In this document: positions 17,304 to 27,267 of the stretch, piece after piece
Numbering within the stretch: the first letter of the stretch is position 1
Layout of the letters: each line of letters begins with the position of its first letter
Assembly: GCA_002839765.1 (NCBI GenBank)
Contig: PGYR01000017.1
Span: 1-64,000 of the forward strand
Direction: 5' to 3'
Length of the DNA: 64,000 bases
DNA from: Ignavibacteriae bacterium HGW-Ignavibacteriae-4
GTDB lineage: Bacteria; Bacteroidota; Ignavibacteria; Kapaibacteriales; UBA2268
Notes under the pieces: model-generated
Seen by the model: the letters and a program-made list of their open reading frames with translations, nothing else
The model's database searches: none
Told to the model about the DNA's origin: nothing
Translations under genes and position numbers: made by a program

Positions 17304-18626
17304 ATGAAAATGAAAAACGAAATAAATGAAGCCGAAAGTTGGGCTGAGAAAGGAGAAAACTTCTATAAGACCGAAAATTTCTCCAATGCACTGGAATGTT
17401 TCAACACAGCTATCTCTCTTTATGATAAAAATTCACTCTATTTTTACAAAAGAGGAAATTGTTTCTTTGAGCTAGATAATCTATCTGCTGCTATGGAAGA
17501 TTACAACCAATGTATAAAAATGAATCCAACTTTCTCTTTTGTATATTTCAAAAAAGGGAACTTGTATTACAAAAATGGCGAATACCCGAGCGCTATTAAA
17601 CTTTACAATGAGTCAATAAAACTAAACTCATCTTTCTCTTTCGCATATCTAGCTAAAGCGAGAATATACGCTGCGGAGAATAATTTTGTTGAAGCACTGA
17701 AAATGATAAACGAAGCTTTAACTCACAATAATGGTATAACGGAAGCATATATAATAAGAGGTGATTTGTTTTTCAAAGCAGGGAGTAACGAAGAAGCTAA
17801 CTTAGATTATTCGCGTGCTTTAAAAATAGACCACGAGAACATAGAAGCACTACGCAAAAGAGCGGCTTGCTTTATTGCTGAGGGTGACTTTCTTAACGCT
17901 GTCAAGGATTATTCTGCAGTTCTAAGAATACGCCCCGAAGATTCGGATACTCTAAAATCGAGAGCAATATTATTAGCAAGATTCAATGAAAAAGAACCAG
18001 CACTGGATGATGTAAATAAGCTTGTGGAATACAATAGCTCTGACCCAGATGCATACAATACTAGAGGATTGTTATACTTTAGCTTCAAAGAAAATGATAA
18101 AGCACTTGCTGATTTTGGGAAAGCTATAAACTTAGACCCTGATAATGCTGTTTACTATAATAATCAAGGAAACGTTTATACAGCTCTCAAAGATTACCTA
18201 AACGGACTGAAAGCATATAATGAAGTAATAGCTAGAGACGGAAGTATAGCCAATGCGTACACAGGGAGAGCGAATTGCAAAGCAGGCAAGGGTTATCTAA
18301 AAGAAGCAATCAAAGACTATACGAAAGCTATATCGCTTAATCAGAGATATATTAGTGCATATATAGGGCGAGGTAATGTCTATAAGAAGTTAGAATATGA
18401 TAAAAAAGCACTCGAGGATTATACTCTTGCATTGGAGATAGAACCTGGTTCTCCTCACGCATTGCTCAATCGAGGATTAATATACAAAGCGAATAAACAA
18501 GATGCCAAAGCTAAAGTAGATTTAGAAAAATTCTTAGAGATCTCACCTCGTGGTAAGTTAGCAACAAGTGTTAGAAGCTGGCTGCGTTCTCAAGAAAATA
18601 AAGATCAGAATCAGAAAAAGAATTAA
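17304..18626 (+). CDS. cytoplasmic TPR-repeat protein
   Basis: This 440-residue protein has no signal peptide and is built almost entirely of about twelve TPR units, for example NALECFNTAISLYDKNSLYF, SAMEDYNQCIKMNP and KALADFGKAINLDPDNAVYY. TPR solenoids bind other proteins; no catalytic part is present. It is divergent from the DJ-1 operon with 95 bases between the starts, and its TAA overlaps the stop of the convergent kinase gene. The partner is unknown. Confidence 0.8.
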   Translation: MKMKNEINEAESWAEKGENFYKTENFSNALECFNTAISLYDKNSLYFYKRGNCFFELDNLSAAMEDYNQCIKMNPTFSFVYFKKGNLYYKNGEYPSAIKLYNESIKLNSSFSFAYLAKARIYAAENNFVEALKMINEALTHNNGITEAYIIRGDLFFKAGSNEEANLDYSRALKIDHENIEALRKRAACFIAEGDFLNAVKDYSAVLRIRPEDSDTLKSRAILLARFNEKEPALDDVNKLVEYNSSDPDAYNTRGLLYFSFKENDKALADFGKAINLDPDNAVYYNNQGNVYTALKDYLNGLKAYNEVIARDGSIANAYTGRANCKAGKGYLKEAIKDYTKAISLNQRYISAYIGRGNVYKKLEYDKKALEDYTLALEIEPGSPHALLNRGLIYKANKQDAKAKVDLEKFLEISPRGKLATSVRSWLRSQENKDQNQKKN

Positions 18627-19570
18627 CTCATTTCTGCGATTAGCTCAGAACCCATTGCCAAAGCACCTATCAATGCTGTTGATCTAGCATCTACTAGTTT
18701 TAGAGACTTATTCTTGCTGATTTTTTCTTTTAGTTTATCTGCTAATAGTGTGTCATTTTCTACTATACCACCCATTAGTGCAACTTCTACTTGCTTCTCT
18801 TTGAAACTAGGTACTAGCGCAAGTGGTAATTCTAGTAAATGAGTTGCCGATCTATCTATAATATCTAAGCAAATAGGGTCACCATCGACCGCACATTGCA
18901 TAACGAATGGAGATAGCGAATGATATTGGAATGCACCTTCACTGTATGCTTTTACTATTGTTCTAGGTTGTTCTATATTAATGCTTGGATAAGCATTTGC
19001 GATTATATCAGTAAGTGCAGTTTTCTTTCCTCTGCCATCTATAGCGCGAACTACAGCGGTTAGACCTTCACGTCCTATCCATGCTCCGCTACCTTCGTCA
19101 TCTAGCTCTATTCCCCATCCACCACAACGTACTAAATCATGTCCGTTCGGATTACCAAGAGCGATAGAACCAGTCCCGATAATAGTGATAATACCATGAC
19201 CACCATCGAATGCACCACGAAGTGCTATCTCTGCATCGGAAGTTACTATAAGGTCACTAAAGTTAAAATTATGACCACGACCCAATGTCTTTAACAAACG
19301 AGCTGATCGTTGCTTTTCTTCTTCTAGCCAAACTCCAGCTAGCCCGACAACAACAGCATCGACTTCACTAGACTCTATACTAGCTTGCTCGCATAAATCT
19401 AATATCACGTTAAGAGTACGTTCGCATGATTCGCCTACACCTACTGCACCTATTCTAGTGCTGCCAGCTTTAGACTCTGCGACTATCTTTCCTTCCCTTA
19501 GTAATATACCTCTAGTGTGCGTGCCACCGCCGTCTATGCCTATTATTGTAAAATCTTTGTTAAATTCCAT
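18623..19570 (-). CDS. BadF/BadG/N-acetylglucosamine kinase family protein
   Basis: The protein has 315 residues with the ASKHA ATPase fold: phosphate-1 motif GIDGGGTHTRGIL at the start, VVVGLAGVW near 90, phosphate-2 motif IITIIGTGSIALG near 145, then GGWGIELDDEGSGAWIG, which is typical of N-acetylglucosamine/N-acetylmuramic kinases of the NAGK type. It probably phosphorylates an amino sugar released from cell wall turnover; this is family knowledge, not seen directly. The 3' end is shared with the convergent TPR gene in a TTAA. No sugar transporter is adjacent. Confidence 0.8.
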   Translation of the reverse strand: MEFNKDFTIIGIDGGGTHTRGILLREGKIVAESKAGSTRIGAVGVGESCERTLNVILDLCEQASIESSEVDAVVVGLAGVWLEEEKQRSARLLKTLGRGHNFNFSDLIVTSDAEIALRGAFDGGHGIITIIGTGSIALGNPNGHDLVRCGGWGIELDDEGSGAWIGREGLTAVVRAIDGRGKKTALTDIIANAYPSINIEQPRTIVKAYSEGAFQYHSLSPFVMQCAVDGDPICLDIIDRSATHLLELPLALVPSFKEKQVEVALMGGIVENDTLLADKLKEKISKNKSLKLVDARSTALIGALAMGSELIAEMS

Positions 19571-19658
19571 TTAATAATCTCTGTTATTTTGCTTGTTCTA
19601 TTTTTATATATTACAAAGTACAAATACTGTGCCATAGTATAGAACAAGCTACAACAAA

Positions 19659-20441
19659 TTAATTACCTTTCGGAGGAGTCCAACCTTTACGAGTCCATTC
19701 TATTAACTCTATGTTCACTTTACCAACGTAAACATTCATCTTAGCTAATATTGGTACACTAGCTTCATCATCACTGAACCAACCTTCGAATCTGCCACTT
19801 AGCCCGTATAGACCTTCCCAATCAGCTTGTCCATCAAAGTACTTAGTCCTAACTGGATAATCAATTTTTGATATTTCTACGCTTTCAGTTTTGTCACGGA
19901 AATTCAACTTAGTGTCAAATAATTGTCCATCTATCACAGTAGGCACTTTTATAGATCGTTTTAGTCCTGTGTATTGTCTTGCTAAGAAAAATAAAGAAGA
20001 GCCATCATTTACTTTAGCTTTTAATTTTATATCTTCTTCTTTTGTTACATTCTTGTTTTCCCATATTTTCAAGTGAAGATTCATCTTGTCATAGTCCATC
20101 AGTAATTGTTGGTATTCCCAAGTCTTATCATCTTTTTTCATATTAGAAGTAAACTTATGAGAATGGTTCATAGATTGGTCGAACCATGCATTGAAAGTGG
20201 CTTTCAAATCAACGAAAGGGATACCATCATAAGTTTTTATGTCCGATTGTATTAGATATACTTTCTTACCATTATAGTCCTCAGTTCCATTTGTACTCAT
20301 CTCTATAGTACCTAATTTAACACCTAGGAATGATACCTCGTATTTCAGTTTCTCACCTACTTGCATTATCTCTTTGGGCCCAGCATAAGAGCTGAACGGA
20401 AGAGTAGCAAGCATGAGTAAAGTAATTATTATCTTTTTCAT
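19659..20441 (-). CDS. exported DUF3108 protein
   Basis: The ATG at 20441 starts MKKIIITLLMLATLPFSSYA, a clear signal peptide; an upstream in-frame ATG at 20483 would add a basic extension without a ribosome site. The mature part (~240 residues) opens with MQVGEKLKYEVSFLGVKLGT, the characteristic start of DUF3108, and contains repeated beta-strand blocks. The family is periplasmic and of unknown molecular function. It lies 82 bases downstream of the CtpA-type protease gene and may be co-transcribed with it. Confidence 0.78.
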   Translation of the reverse strand: MKKIIITLLMLATLPFSSYAGPKEIMQVGEKLKYEVSFLGVKLGTIEMSTNGTEDYNGKKVYLIQSDIKTYDGIPFVDLKATFNAWFDQSMNHSHKFTSNMKKDDKTWEYQQLLMDYDKMNLHLKIWENKNVTKEEDIKLKAKVNDGSSLFFLARQYTGLKRSIKVPTVIDGQLFDTKLNFRDKTESVEISKIDYPVRTKYFDGQADWEGLYGLSGRFEGWFSDDEASVPILAKMNVYVGKVNIELIEWTRKGWTPPKGN

Positions 20442-20523
20442 TTTCTTTTTTCCTTTGTTTTCAAATAAAAAACGGCTTCGCAAAAATTGGAAGCCGCAAG
20501 TTAAATATATTTTGTATTGTTTT

Positions 20524-22179
20524 TTACTTCAAACTCGATATTTTGATAGCTTCGTTAAATAATGTTTTTGCTTTCTTTAGCTGTCTATCTAATACGCTTG
20601 AAACTTGCATTTGTTTGTTGCTGTCCCATACTATTTTAGCAATAGTCGATTTTAAAGCTACTTTTATGAAGTCTTTATCTTTCTTAATATCTTCATCTTT
20701 TACTTCAATCTCTTTAGATTTAGATATCTCAACAGCACGTTTTACCATAGCGTCAGTAATTTCGAAGTTCTTGTAGAAATCATTGAAATTATTCTCGTAC
20801 TTCGCTTTGAATTTAGTTCCAGCGTCTCCTCTCAAAAATTCGTAAGTGAAGTCGTAGAATATTCTTTTCATACGCATATCAACTACTGTTTCTGTCAATC
20901 TATTAGTATCTCTTTTTACGATATAGTCAGGAGTTATACCACCGCCACCAAGCACTTTTCTACCTTTACGAGTATAGAAAATAGGAATCGAATCCATGTT
21001 AATCTTATCTTTTCCTTTCTCTTTCATTAGCGATTCTAAGCTATGTTGCAAGTTTGCACCTTCATCTAGCTCCAATCTACCTACTAAGTTGCGATACTCA
21101 TCTTTGTCTTTGAATGGACGTTGGATAGATCTACCAGAAGGAGTGTAATAGTAAGATATAGTCAATCGGAATGCACTACCGTCACCCAAATCATATTGTC
21201 TTTGTACTAGACCTTTACCATAAGAAGTCTCACCCACTATCAATCCTCTATCCAAATCTTGGATTGCTCCAGAAACGATTTCACTAGCTGATGCACTACC
21301 TGCATCAACCATCACTATAAGAGGAATATCTTTTAATGTACCTCTTTCAGATGATTCAAACATCTCGTTGAATTCTGGTAATCTACCTTCTGTATATACG
21401 ATAGTATCACCACCTTTTAGGAACTCATCTGCCATATAGAATGCTTGTGTTAGGTAACCACCAGGGTTTCCACGTAAATCTAATATTAATTTTTTCATTC
21501 CTTGTTGTTTCAACTCATTCACAGCTTTTATCATCTCTTCATGAGTGTTAGCAGCAAATCTATTGATAGTAACATATCCGATTTCATCATCTATCATGTA
21601 GTTAGCATCGACAGTTTCAATTGGAATCTTATCTCTTATAATATCAAAATGAATTAGTTTTTTCTGACCCTCACGTTTGATATCTACAGCTACTTTAGTG
21701 CCTTTAGGCCCTTTTAGCTTTTTAGGTACTTCCGAACGATTCATCCCAACGGCATCTTCATCATCAATTTTGACTATCTTATCGCCAGCCATTATACCTA
21801 GCTCCTCACTTGGACCACCTTTGATAGGAGAAACCACTATGATTGTATCTTCAACCATATCGAATTCAATACCGATTCCTTCGAATTCACCAGAGAAATT
21901 CTCTGAAACTTTTTCCATTTCTTCCTTATCAATATAAACGGAGTGAACATCTAAGCCACCCAATAAGCCTCTTATAGCGGCTTCGTTTAGTTCTTCTGGA
22001 GTTTTTTCGATTACATAGTTTCGGTAAGCTACATTGTAAACATATTGGAATTTTTTTAGTTGTTCGTATATATTATCACCCGAGATAGCGGTGTTAATGA
22101 ACATACCTAGGAATGCCCCTACGGACACTAAGCTTAAAACAAGTATAGTTTTTTTCATTATAGAACTATTTCCTTTCAT
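20524..22179 (-). CDS. S41-family C-terminal processing peptidase
   Basis: This is a periplasmic tail-specific protease. Two starts are possible: ATG 22179 (MKGNSSIMKK) or ATG 22158 (MKKTILVLSL), the latter following AAAGGA at a long distance; either way a signal or anchor helix follows. A PDZ domain spans ~95-175, and the catalytic serine is in GSASASEIVSGAI (~296) with its lysine in SYGKGLVQ (~321). The C-terminal extension (~385-551) is lysine-rich and is usual in Bacteroidota homologues. Substrates are unknown; CtpA-type enzymes trim or turn over periplasmic proteins. Confidence 0.92.
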   Translation of the reverse strand: MKGNSSIMKKTILVLSLVSVGAFLGMFINTAISGDNIYEQLKKFQYVYNVAYRNYVIEKTPEELNEAAIRGLLGGLDVHSVYIDKEEMEKVSENFSGEFEGIGIEFDMVEDTIIVVSPIKGGPSEELGIMAGDKIVKIDDEDAVGMNRSEVPKKLKGPKGTKVAVDIKREGQKKLIHFDIIRDKIPIETVDANYMIDDEIGYVTINRFAANTHEEMIKAVNELKQQGMKKLILDLRGNPGGYLTQAFYMADEFLKGGDTIVYTEGRLPEFNEMFESSERGTLKDIPLIVMVDAGSASASEIVSGAIQDLDRGLIVGETSYGKGLVQRQYDLGDGSAFRLTISYYYTPSGRSIQRPFKDKDEYRNLVGRLELDEGANLQHSLESLMKEKGKDKINMDSIPIFYTRKGRKVLGGGGITPDYIVKRDTNRLTETVVDMRMKRIFYDFTYEFLRGDAGTKFKAKYENNFNDFYKNFEITDAMVKRAVEISKSKEIEVKDEDIKKDKDFIKVALKSTIAKIVWDSNKQMQVSSVLDRQLKKAKTLFNEAIKISSLK

Positions 22180-22258
22180 AAAAATTTTGTTATTGTAATT
22201 AAATAACGAAGAATTGTATTCTTTAGTTGCACAAACCTACTAAATTAAGTAATTATTC

Positions 22259-25189
22259 TTACTTCGTGATTACTACTTTTTTTGATAAACGTTGATCTTC
22301 TGAAATAATTTGAAGTATATAGCTACCAGTTGGAATGCCCGACATATCCACACGGAAGTCATAAACACCCTCGCCCATAGGCTCATTCATCACTTCATAT
22401 CTTATCCCTAATTCATTGACCAAATCAATTCTGATAGGTCTATCTTTGTCTAAACTTAATTGCATAGACAGCTGATCAACTACTGGGTTGGGATATATAT
22501 TATCTATTGATAGAGATTTAGGAACATCATTTATAGAAATAACTAGTTCATAATCACATTTAGAATTTGCATTTATTATTATTTCTTTGGTTTCACCGTC
22601 AAGCTTTACTATTTTTTCGTCGCAATTGAATTGCATTTTCATCTCATCGTTAAGCAATTCTTTGCTAGGTGCATCACCGAAGAAGCAAACTTTGAAGGGA
22701 AGTGCCGTATCAGGAGGTATAGTAAAAGGCAATTGCGACTGAGGAATGAAGAAATTCAATTTCTCTAATACCTCTATCTTTTCCAATGTAATAGGTAAAA
22801 GACCGTAGTTCTCTATCATAATATCCATACACTTTGAACCACCTATACTCTGCAAATTGAAAGATATCAAATCACCCGCTAAATCGCTCACAAATGCGGC
22901 TGTAAATCCTTGGACAATACCAGTAACTATAGTATCATTTCCAGCTCTATCTTGGAATTTTATTTCATATTGACCGTCAGTATTTTTATCTATAAGTGAA
23001 AGATATAATGATATTTCTCTTTCATCTCGAGTCTCTAGATTGATGTCTAAATTTTCTGAACTTATTAATTCATAATCTCCAAAGCCATAATCTGTTTCTA
23101 TTAATTCGTTAGCAGAAAGTAATGCATCACCACAGTCTCTTATTGACGTAGTAGTTGTTGGGTTTTCACTATCTGGTCTTAGGTAAAATGCGACTGACCC
23201 TATAGACTCAGTATAGCAATCTGTTTCAATTTCTAATGTATCAGTAAACCAACCAGACACAAATCCCGATTTAAAACAAACGTAAATATCTCTAGATTCA
23301 CCTGGGTTAAGCATAGACCAATCGTTTGTTAAATTAAGCAAAGTGCCATTTCTTAACTTTAGTTTACTAATATCTTTAGCCACTATTCCATAATTCTTAA
23401 TTGAAATAGTTTTGCAATTAGTAGTATCAAATCTAACTGTATCTTGGAATTCAGTAAATTCGTACTTATCGTTTTGGCTTAAAGTAAATGTAAAGCCTTC
23501 TATAATAGAAGTATCTCTTTTGACAGAACCCGAAGAGTCGATAGCATATAAAGTGAGATATCCATCTTGATACTTGTCAATTAATTCAATACGAGCTGAA
23601 TAATTTGATTTTGAGGAATCAACTACAAAATAGTTTAGATTCGTGATACCTGTTACGATTACGGAGTCAAGCCCACTATCTTTTCTGTTTAATTCAGTAT
23701 AGGCGAACGTTAGCTTATCACAATCCAATGGAGTACTAGTGAACTCGGGTAGATTCCAATCTAATTCTTCTAATCCAAGACCACCAACATAGCCATAGGA
23801 ATTAGTCTGACCATAGCCATAGACACATATTCCAAAATTCGTATCCGCAGTTATGAAATGTGACCCACCACTTACGCTTATGTTTGCATAAGAATAAGCT
23901 ATTCCCTTTATAGGTAAGAATGTCCCAGAAACAGGATTATTGTCTAACCTTAGACTGTTTCTCGATACTGTTGGTACGATTATATTGACGAAGTGTTGGT
24001 TGTAATTATCTGGTAAATCAACATTTATAAATTTATACTCTCTTAAAAACTGTCCTTTGGGAGGGAACAGAACCATAAATGGATCACTCGAATTTATAGA
24101 GCCAAACTGAGAATCTGTTGCTTGACTTGACTTTTTATATAACGAAGCTCTAATAGGTTTATCAGCAGTCACAAAAATTGGTTCTATTATTGGTTGAGTT
24201 ATTTTTTCTCCTCTATTCAACTTCGTGAATGGGACACCGGCAAAATAAATTTGAGTATCATCATAAGCAACAGTTATCTTTGTTATATCATTGTCTTTGT
24301 TATCTATATTACCCGGTTGGAAAAAAGGAACAATAAAAACGTCTCTACCCCAAGCTTCTAAAGGAATCATTTGGGATAATAAATAATCTCTAGATGCATA
24401 TTCTGTAAATGGAATATTCGCACGTTGGTGTCCACCAAATACAGCTACTTTTTTATCTGTTTTAACTCTAGTACCAGTTAAATCTGATTTAGGGTCAGTT
24501 GTATTATAATTTGTTACATCAGCTTGTACTAAATAAACCTCACCTTTATTAAGAATAATTTTCTGAATGTCTTTACCATTTCTAAGAGTATTAGTTGTTG
24601 GTTCGATAGTCACATTAGTGTTGTCTTCAGTCCCTACTACAATGAATTGTGAGGGCGTATTTTGATTTGAGGGAAAACTAGCAGAGAAATTTGATTCATA
24701 AGAAAACACAAAATAATTTTGACCAAGGGCATCAGCTGGGTAAACTAAACAAGCGTCACTTGTGTAACGTGCTTCATTATGAATAACCACTGTCACATCA
24801 TCATCGGAAGTCAAACGGAAAGTAGTTTTTTTAATTTGTTCCGTATCTCCACCAGAATTTAATATTCTCCCAGAATTATTCTGACCTAAAAGTTCATACA
24901 TTGAAGGATCGAAAGAAATAGTTTGTACCTGATTTGGGTTGGTAATAGTGAATTTTGAACTCGAAGAAACTCCAAATCTATTTGTAAATTCTATAACTCC
25001 TTTTGTAGGTACCCTACTCGAAACGAAGACATATAGTTTATCAGAGTTATTATTTTCATGCCAATTGGGCATGAAAGCAAAGTAAAATTCTCTCCCAGCA
25101 TTATCTATTCCTGATTGAGCAAAAGATTGTCCTGATATAGAGAATAGGGCAATAACAATAAAAACTGTTAGCTTTGTAATGACTTTCAT
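22259..25189 (-). CDS. large T9SS cargo with IgGFc-binding-like N-terminal domain
   Basis: The ATG at 25189 (MKVITKLTVFIVIALFS) begins a signal peptide; a TTG six bases upstream is less likely. Residues ~25-500 resemble the IgGFc-binding protein N-terminal domain found in many environmental bacteria, with CLVYPADALGQNYFVFSY and VGTEDNTNVTIEPT. Several beta-sandwich modules follow, and the end is a type A sorting domain (NIYPNPVVDQLSMQLSLD onward, finishing LSKKVVITK). The protein should be secreted by T9SS. Binding of antibody is not implied; the name refers to a mammalian mucin-like homologue. The start lies only 19 bases from the divergent methyltransferase start. Confidence 0.82.
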   Translation of the reverse strand: MKVITKLTVFIVIALFSISGQSFAQSGIDNAGREFYFAFMPNWHENNNSDKLYVFVSSRVPTKGVIEFTNRFGVSSSSKFTITNPNQVQTISFDPSMYELLGQNNSGRILNSGGDTEQIKKTTFRLTSDDDVTVVIHNEARYTSDACLVYPADALGQNYFVFSYESNFSASFPSNQNTPSQFIVVGTEDNTNVTIEPTTNTLRNGKDIQKIILNKGEVYLVQADVTNYNTTDPKSDLTGTRVKTDKKVAVFGGHQRANIPFTEYASRDYLLSQMIPLEAWGRDVFIVPFFQPGNIDNKDNDITKITVAYDDTQIYFAGVPFTKLNRGEKITQPIIEPIFVTADKPIRASLYKKSSQATDSQFGSINSSDPFMVLFPPKGQFLREYKFINVDLPDNYNQHFVNIIVPTVSRNSLRLDNNPVSGTFLPIKGIAYSYANISVSGGSHFITADTNFGICVYGYGQTNSYGYVGGLGLEELDWNLPEFTSTPLDCDKLTFAYTELNRKDSGLDSVIVTGITNLNYFVVDSSKSNYSARIELIDKYQDGYLTLYAIDSSGSVKRDTSIIEGFTFTLSQNDKYEFTEFQDTVRFDTTNCKTISIKNYGIVAKDISKLKLRNGTLLNLTNDWSMLNPGESRDIYVCFKSGFVSGWFTDTLEIETDCYTESIGSVAFYLRPDSENPTTTTSIRDCGDALLSANELIETDYGFGDYELISSENLDINLETRDEREISLYLSLIDKNTDGQYEIKFQDRAGNDTIVTGIVQGFTAAFVSDLAGDLISFNLQSIGGSKCMDIMIENYGLLPITLEKIEVLEKLNFFIPQSQLPFTIPPDTALPFKVCFFGDAPSKELLNDEMKMQFNCDEKIVKLDGETKEIIINANSKCDYELVISINDVPKSLSIDNIYPNPVVDQLSMQLSLDKDRPIRIDLVNELGIRYEVMNEPMGEGVYDFRVDMSGIPTGSYILQIISEDQRLSKKVVITK

Positions 25190-25208
25190 TTTCAATTATA
25201 ATTATATT

Positions 25209-25760
25209 ATGAAAAAATTAACCTACGAAGAACTACTAAATGATCGAAAAACAATCGAGCAAGCTATAAATGCCGACAGATTCCCAATTAATATAATCGT
25301 AGATAATGTGCGTTCTATCTACAATGTTGGTTCTATATTTAGAACTTGCGACTCTGCACTTGTCAATCAAATAGCTCTTTGTGGTATGTCGCCTTGTCCA
25401 CCACGTGAAGAAATATCAAAAACAGCTCTTGATGCTGAAAAATCTGTACCTTGGAAATACTTCGAGAACACCATAGATGCTGTTAAAGAAGCACAAGCAA
25501 ATGGTCATACGGTTCTAGCACTAGAACTAACTGATAAAGCTAGAAGTTACACGACAATCCAAAAATCTGAGTTCCCTCTTTCTATAGTTGTCGGAAATGA
25601 ACTAACTGGCATCAGCGACGATGTATTAGAGCTTTGCGATGGTGCTATAGAAATACCTATGTTTGGCGTAAAACATTCATTAAATGTAAGCGTCAGCACA
25701 GGGATTGTATTATTTGAAGCGTTAAGAACTTATTTAAATATCTTTACTCCAAATTCCTAA
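25209..25760 (+). CDS. TrmH/SpoU-family RNA 2'-O-methyltransferase
   Basis: This SPOUT methyltransferase has 184 residues from ATG 25209; an in-frame upstream start would run into the divergent gene. Motif 1 is NVRSIYNVGSIFRTCD (~28-43), motif 2 IVVGNELTGISDDVLELCDG (~132) and motif 3 SLNVSVSTGIVLFEALR (~162). These bind AdoMet in the trefoil knot. The protein has no N-terminal substrate-binding extension. The target is tRNA or rRNA and cannot be specified further. Confidence 0.9.
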   Translation: MKKLTYEELLNDRKTIEQAINADRFPINIIVDNVRSIYNVGSIFRTCDSALVNQIALCGMSPCPPREEISKTALDAEKSVPWKYFENTIDAVKEAQANGHTVLALELTDKARSYTTIQKSEFPLSIVVGNELTGISDDVLELCDGAIEIPMFGVKHSLNVSVSTGIVLFEALRTYLNIFTPNS

Positions 25761-25796
25761 TACACTAACACTAATATACACAAAATAGTTACAATT

Positions 25797-26630
25797 ATGA
25801 AAATAAAAATTGCAATTCCAGATAATCCAATATTCAGAGAGCTATTCTTCAACGCAGATGCTGTATGCAAAGAGTTCGGTATAACTCTCATTCGCACATC
25901 AGAGAGAGAAGTTGCCACTTTATTCGAAACTAATCGTGTTGATGTCGCATTTATGACACCAATGGACTACGGTCGAGGTACAAGAATATCGGATTACCGA
26001 ATAGTACCAGCTAATGTATATGCAGTAAGTGGATATAGCCGCATAGCATCTACTTTTTTCAAACCGGGGTTGAAGACTATTACTAGCTGCGGTTCGCCAA
26101 ATGCTAAGGATTTCATAATGTCTATCGGTAAAATACTATTAGCAGAAAGGTATAATATAATTGTTGATTTGGCAGAAACTAAATCAGAGAAAAAGGACGA
26201 GATATTAGCTGAGTTTGACTCCGCAATGCTTTGGAAAAAGAACTTTGCAGATGATACAGCACTTGATATCACAGAAGATTGGTTAGACACTTATGATATG
26301 CCGCTTGTAATGGGGACTTGGGTAACAAGACACGAAGAAGAGCCAAATGATTTGACGAGAATACTTCGACTGTTCGAATCAGATTCGCTTCACGGTACTA
26401 AGAAAGTTACTGATAAGCCAAATGAAGAATATGACCCAAGAGAAGGTGAGATATTGTACACTTGGAATGAAGAAATGGAAAAATCTTACGATGCTCTATT
26501 GGAAATATTATTCTACCATCAACTGACGAATGAGATGGCGACTGTGAAGATAATGGGCGATGAGTTGACTAGTCCAACTGAAGATTCTATAATATTTTCT
26601 CAGGGCAAAGAGGAAGACGAGAGTCAATAA
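25797..26630 (+). CDS. MqnA/MqnD-like protein (futalosine menaquinone pathway family)
   Basis: The protein has 277 residues with a periplasmic-binding-protein-like fold but no signal peptide. KIKIAIPDNPIFRELFF and ETNRVDVAFMTPMDYGRG fit the family containing MqnA (chorismate dehydratase) and MqnD. The match rests on the general pattern; the rest of the pathway is not in the window. It lies 36 bases after the methyltransferase and its 3' end overlaps the convergent thiamine pyrophosphokinase gene by 44 bases. It could instead be another small-molecule-binding protein of this superfamily. Confidence 0.5.
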   Translation: MKIKIAIPDNPIFRELFFNADAVCKEFGITLIRTSEREVATLFETNRVDVAFMTPMDYGRGTRISDYRIVPANVYAVSGYSRIASTFFKPGLKTITSCGSPNAKDFIMSIGKILLAERYNIIVDLAETKSEKKDEILAEFDSAMLWKKNFADDTALDITEDWLDTYDMPLVMGTWVTRHEEEPNDLTRILRLFESDSLHGTKKVTDKPNEEYDPREGEILYTWNEEMEKSYDALLEILFYHQLTNEMATVKIMGDELTSPTEDSIIFSQGKEEDESQ

Positions 26631-27249
26631 AAACAAAACATTTACCAGAGTGAATTTCCAGCGAAAAGCTATCAGAAGTTGCTATGTTACGAGCCCCTTC
26701 GCGAGTACCTAGTTCTAGTAATTCGTCGTTTAGCTCCCAATATAGGTTCTTTGTGGTTAGTTTCACTATCGGATATGGGATTAGAGATATGATTTCGCCT
26801 TTCTCAGCTTGAAATCGTGAAGAATTCTCAACTAGAAATGAATATCTTCCTTCGTGGTATATAGTGAAATCGTATTTATTAGAATACTTCATTAGTATGC
26901 TTGTGTTGTTCATAGCGTGTTCGAGTAGACCACCCGTAAACCCAACTATAAGAATATTTTCATATCCTTTGTCAGCTATATACTCTATACATTTCTCAAA
27001 ATCATTCGTTTCTTGGCTATCTATTTTCACAAAACTAGTTTGTGCGTCATCGTGCATATATTCAACAGAGTCCATATCACCGACTATTGCCATTGGGTGT
27101 ATTTCTAATCTATTCAGGGCATTATAAGCACCATCGGCAGCAATTAATGGGATTTCACCAAGCAAATCAAAGATTTCTTTACTTGGAATTTCACCATTTA
27201 GGCAGATAGCTAAATCAAATTTCTTATTTTTGAAAATGTATTTGTTCAT
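26587..27249 (-). CDS. thiN: thiamine pyrophosphokinase
   Basis: The enzyme transfers pyrophosphate from ATP to thiamine to give the coenzyme. The protein has 220 residues with LIAADGAYNAL (~36), GDMDS (~57), TNDFEKCIEYI (~81) and GFTGGLLEHAMNN (~103), all in the family order, then the C-terminal thiamine-binding sandwich. No TPP riboswitch was seen; only 18 bases separate its start from the divergent msrC start. The gene overlaps the convergent MqnA-like gene by 44 bases. Confidence 0.85.
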   Translation of the reverse strand: MNKYIFKNKKFDLAICLNGEIPSKEIFDLLGEIPLIAADGAYNALNRLEIHPMAIVGDMDSVEYMHDDAQTSFVKIDSQETNDFEKCIEYIADKGYENILIVGFTGGLLEHAMNNTSILMKYSNKYDFTIYHEGRYSFLVENSSRFQAEKGEIISLIPYPIVKLTTKNLYWELNDELLELGTREGARNIATSDSFSLEIHSGKCFVFIDSRLPLCPEKIL

Positions 27250-27267
27250 AACAACAATCTAAGAATA

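Noticed and set aside
27250-27267. TPP riboswitch before thiN
   Set aside because: Only 18 bases separate the divergent starts, too short for the element.
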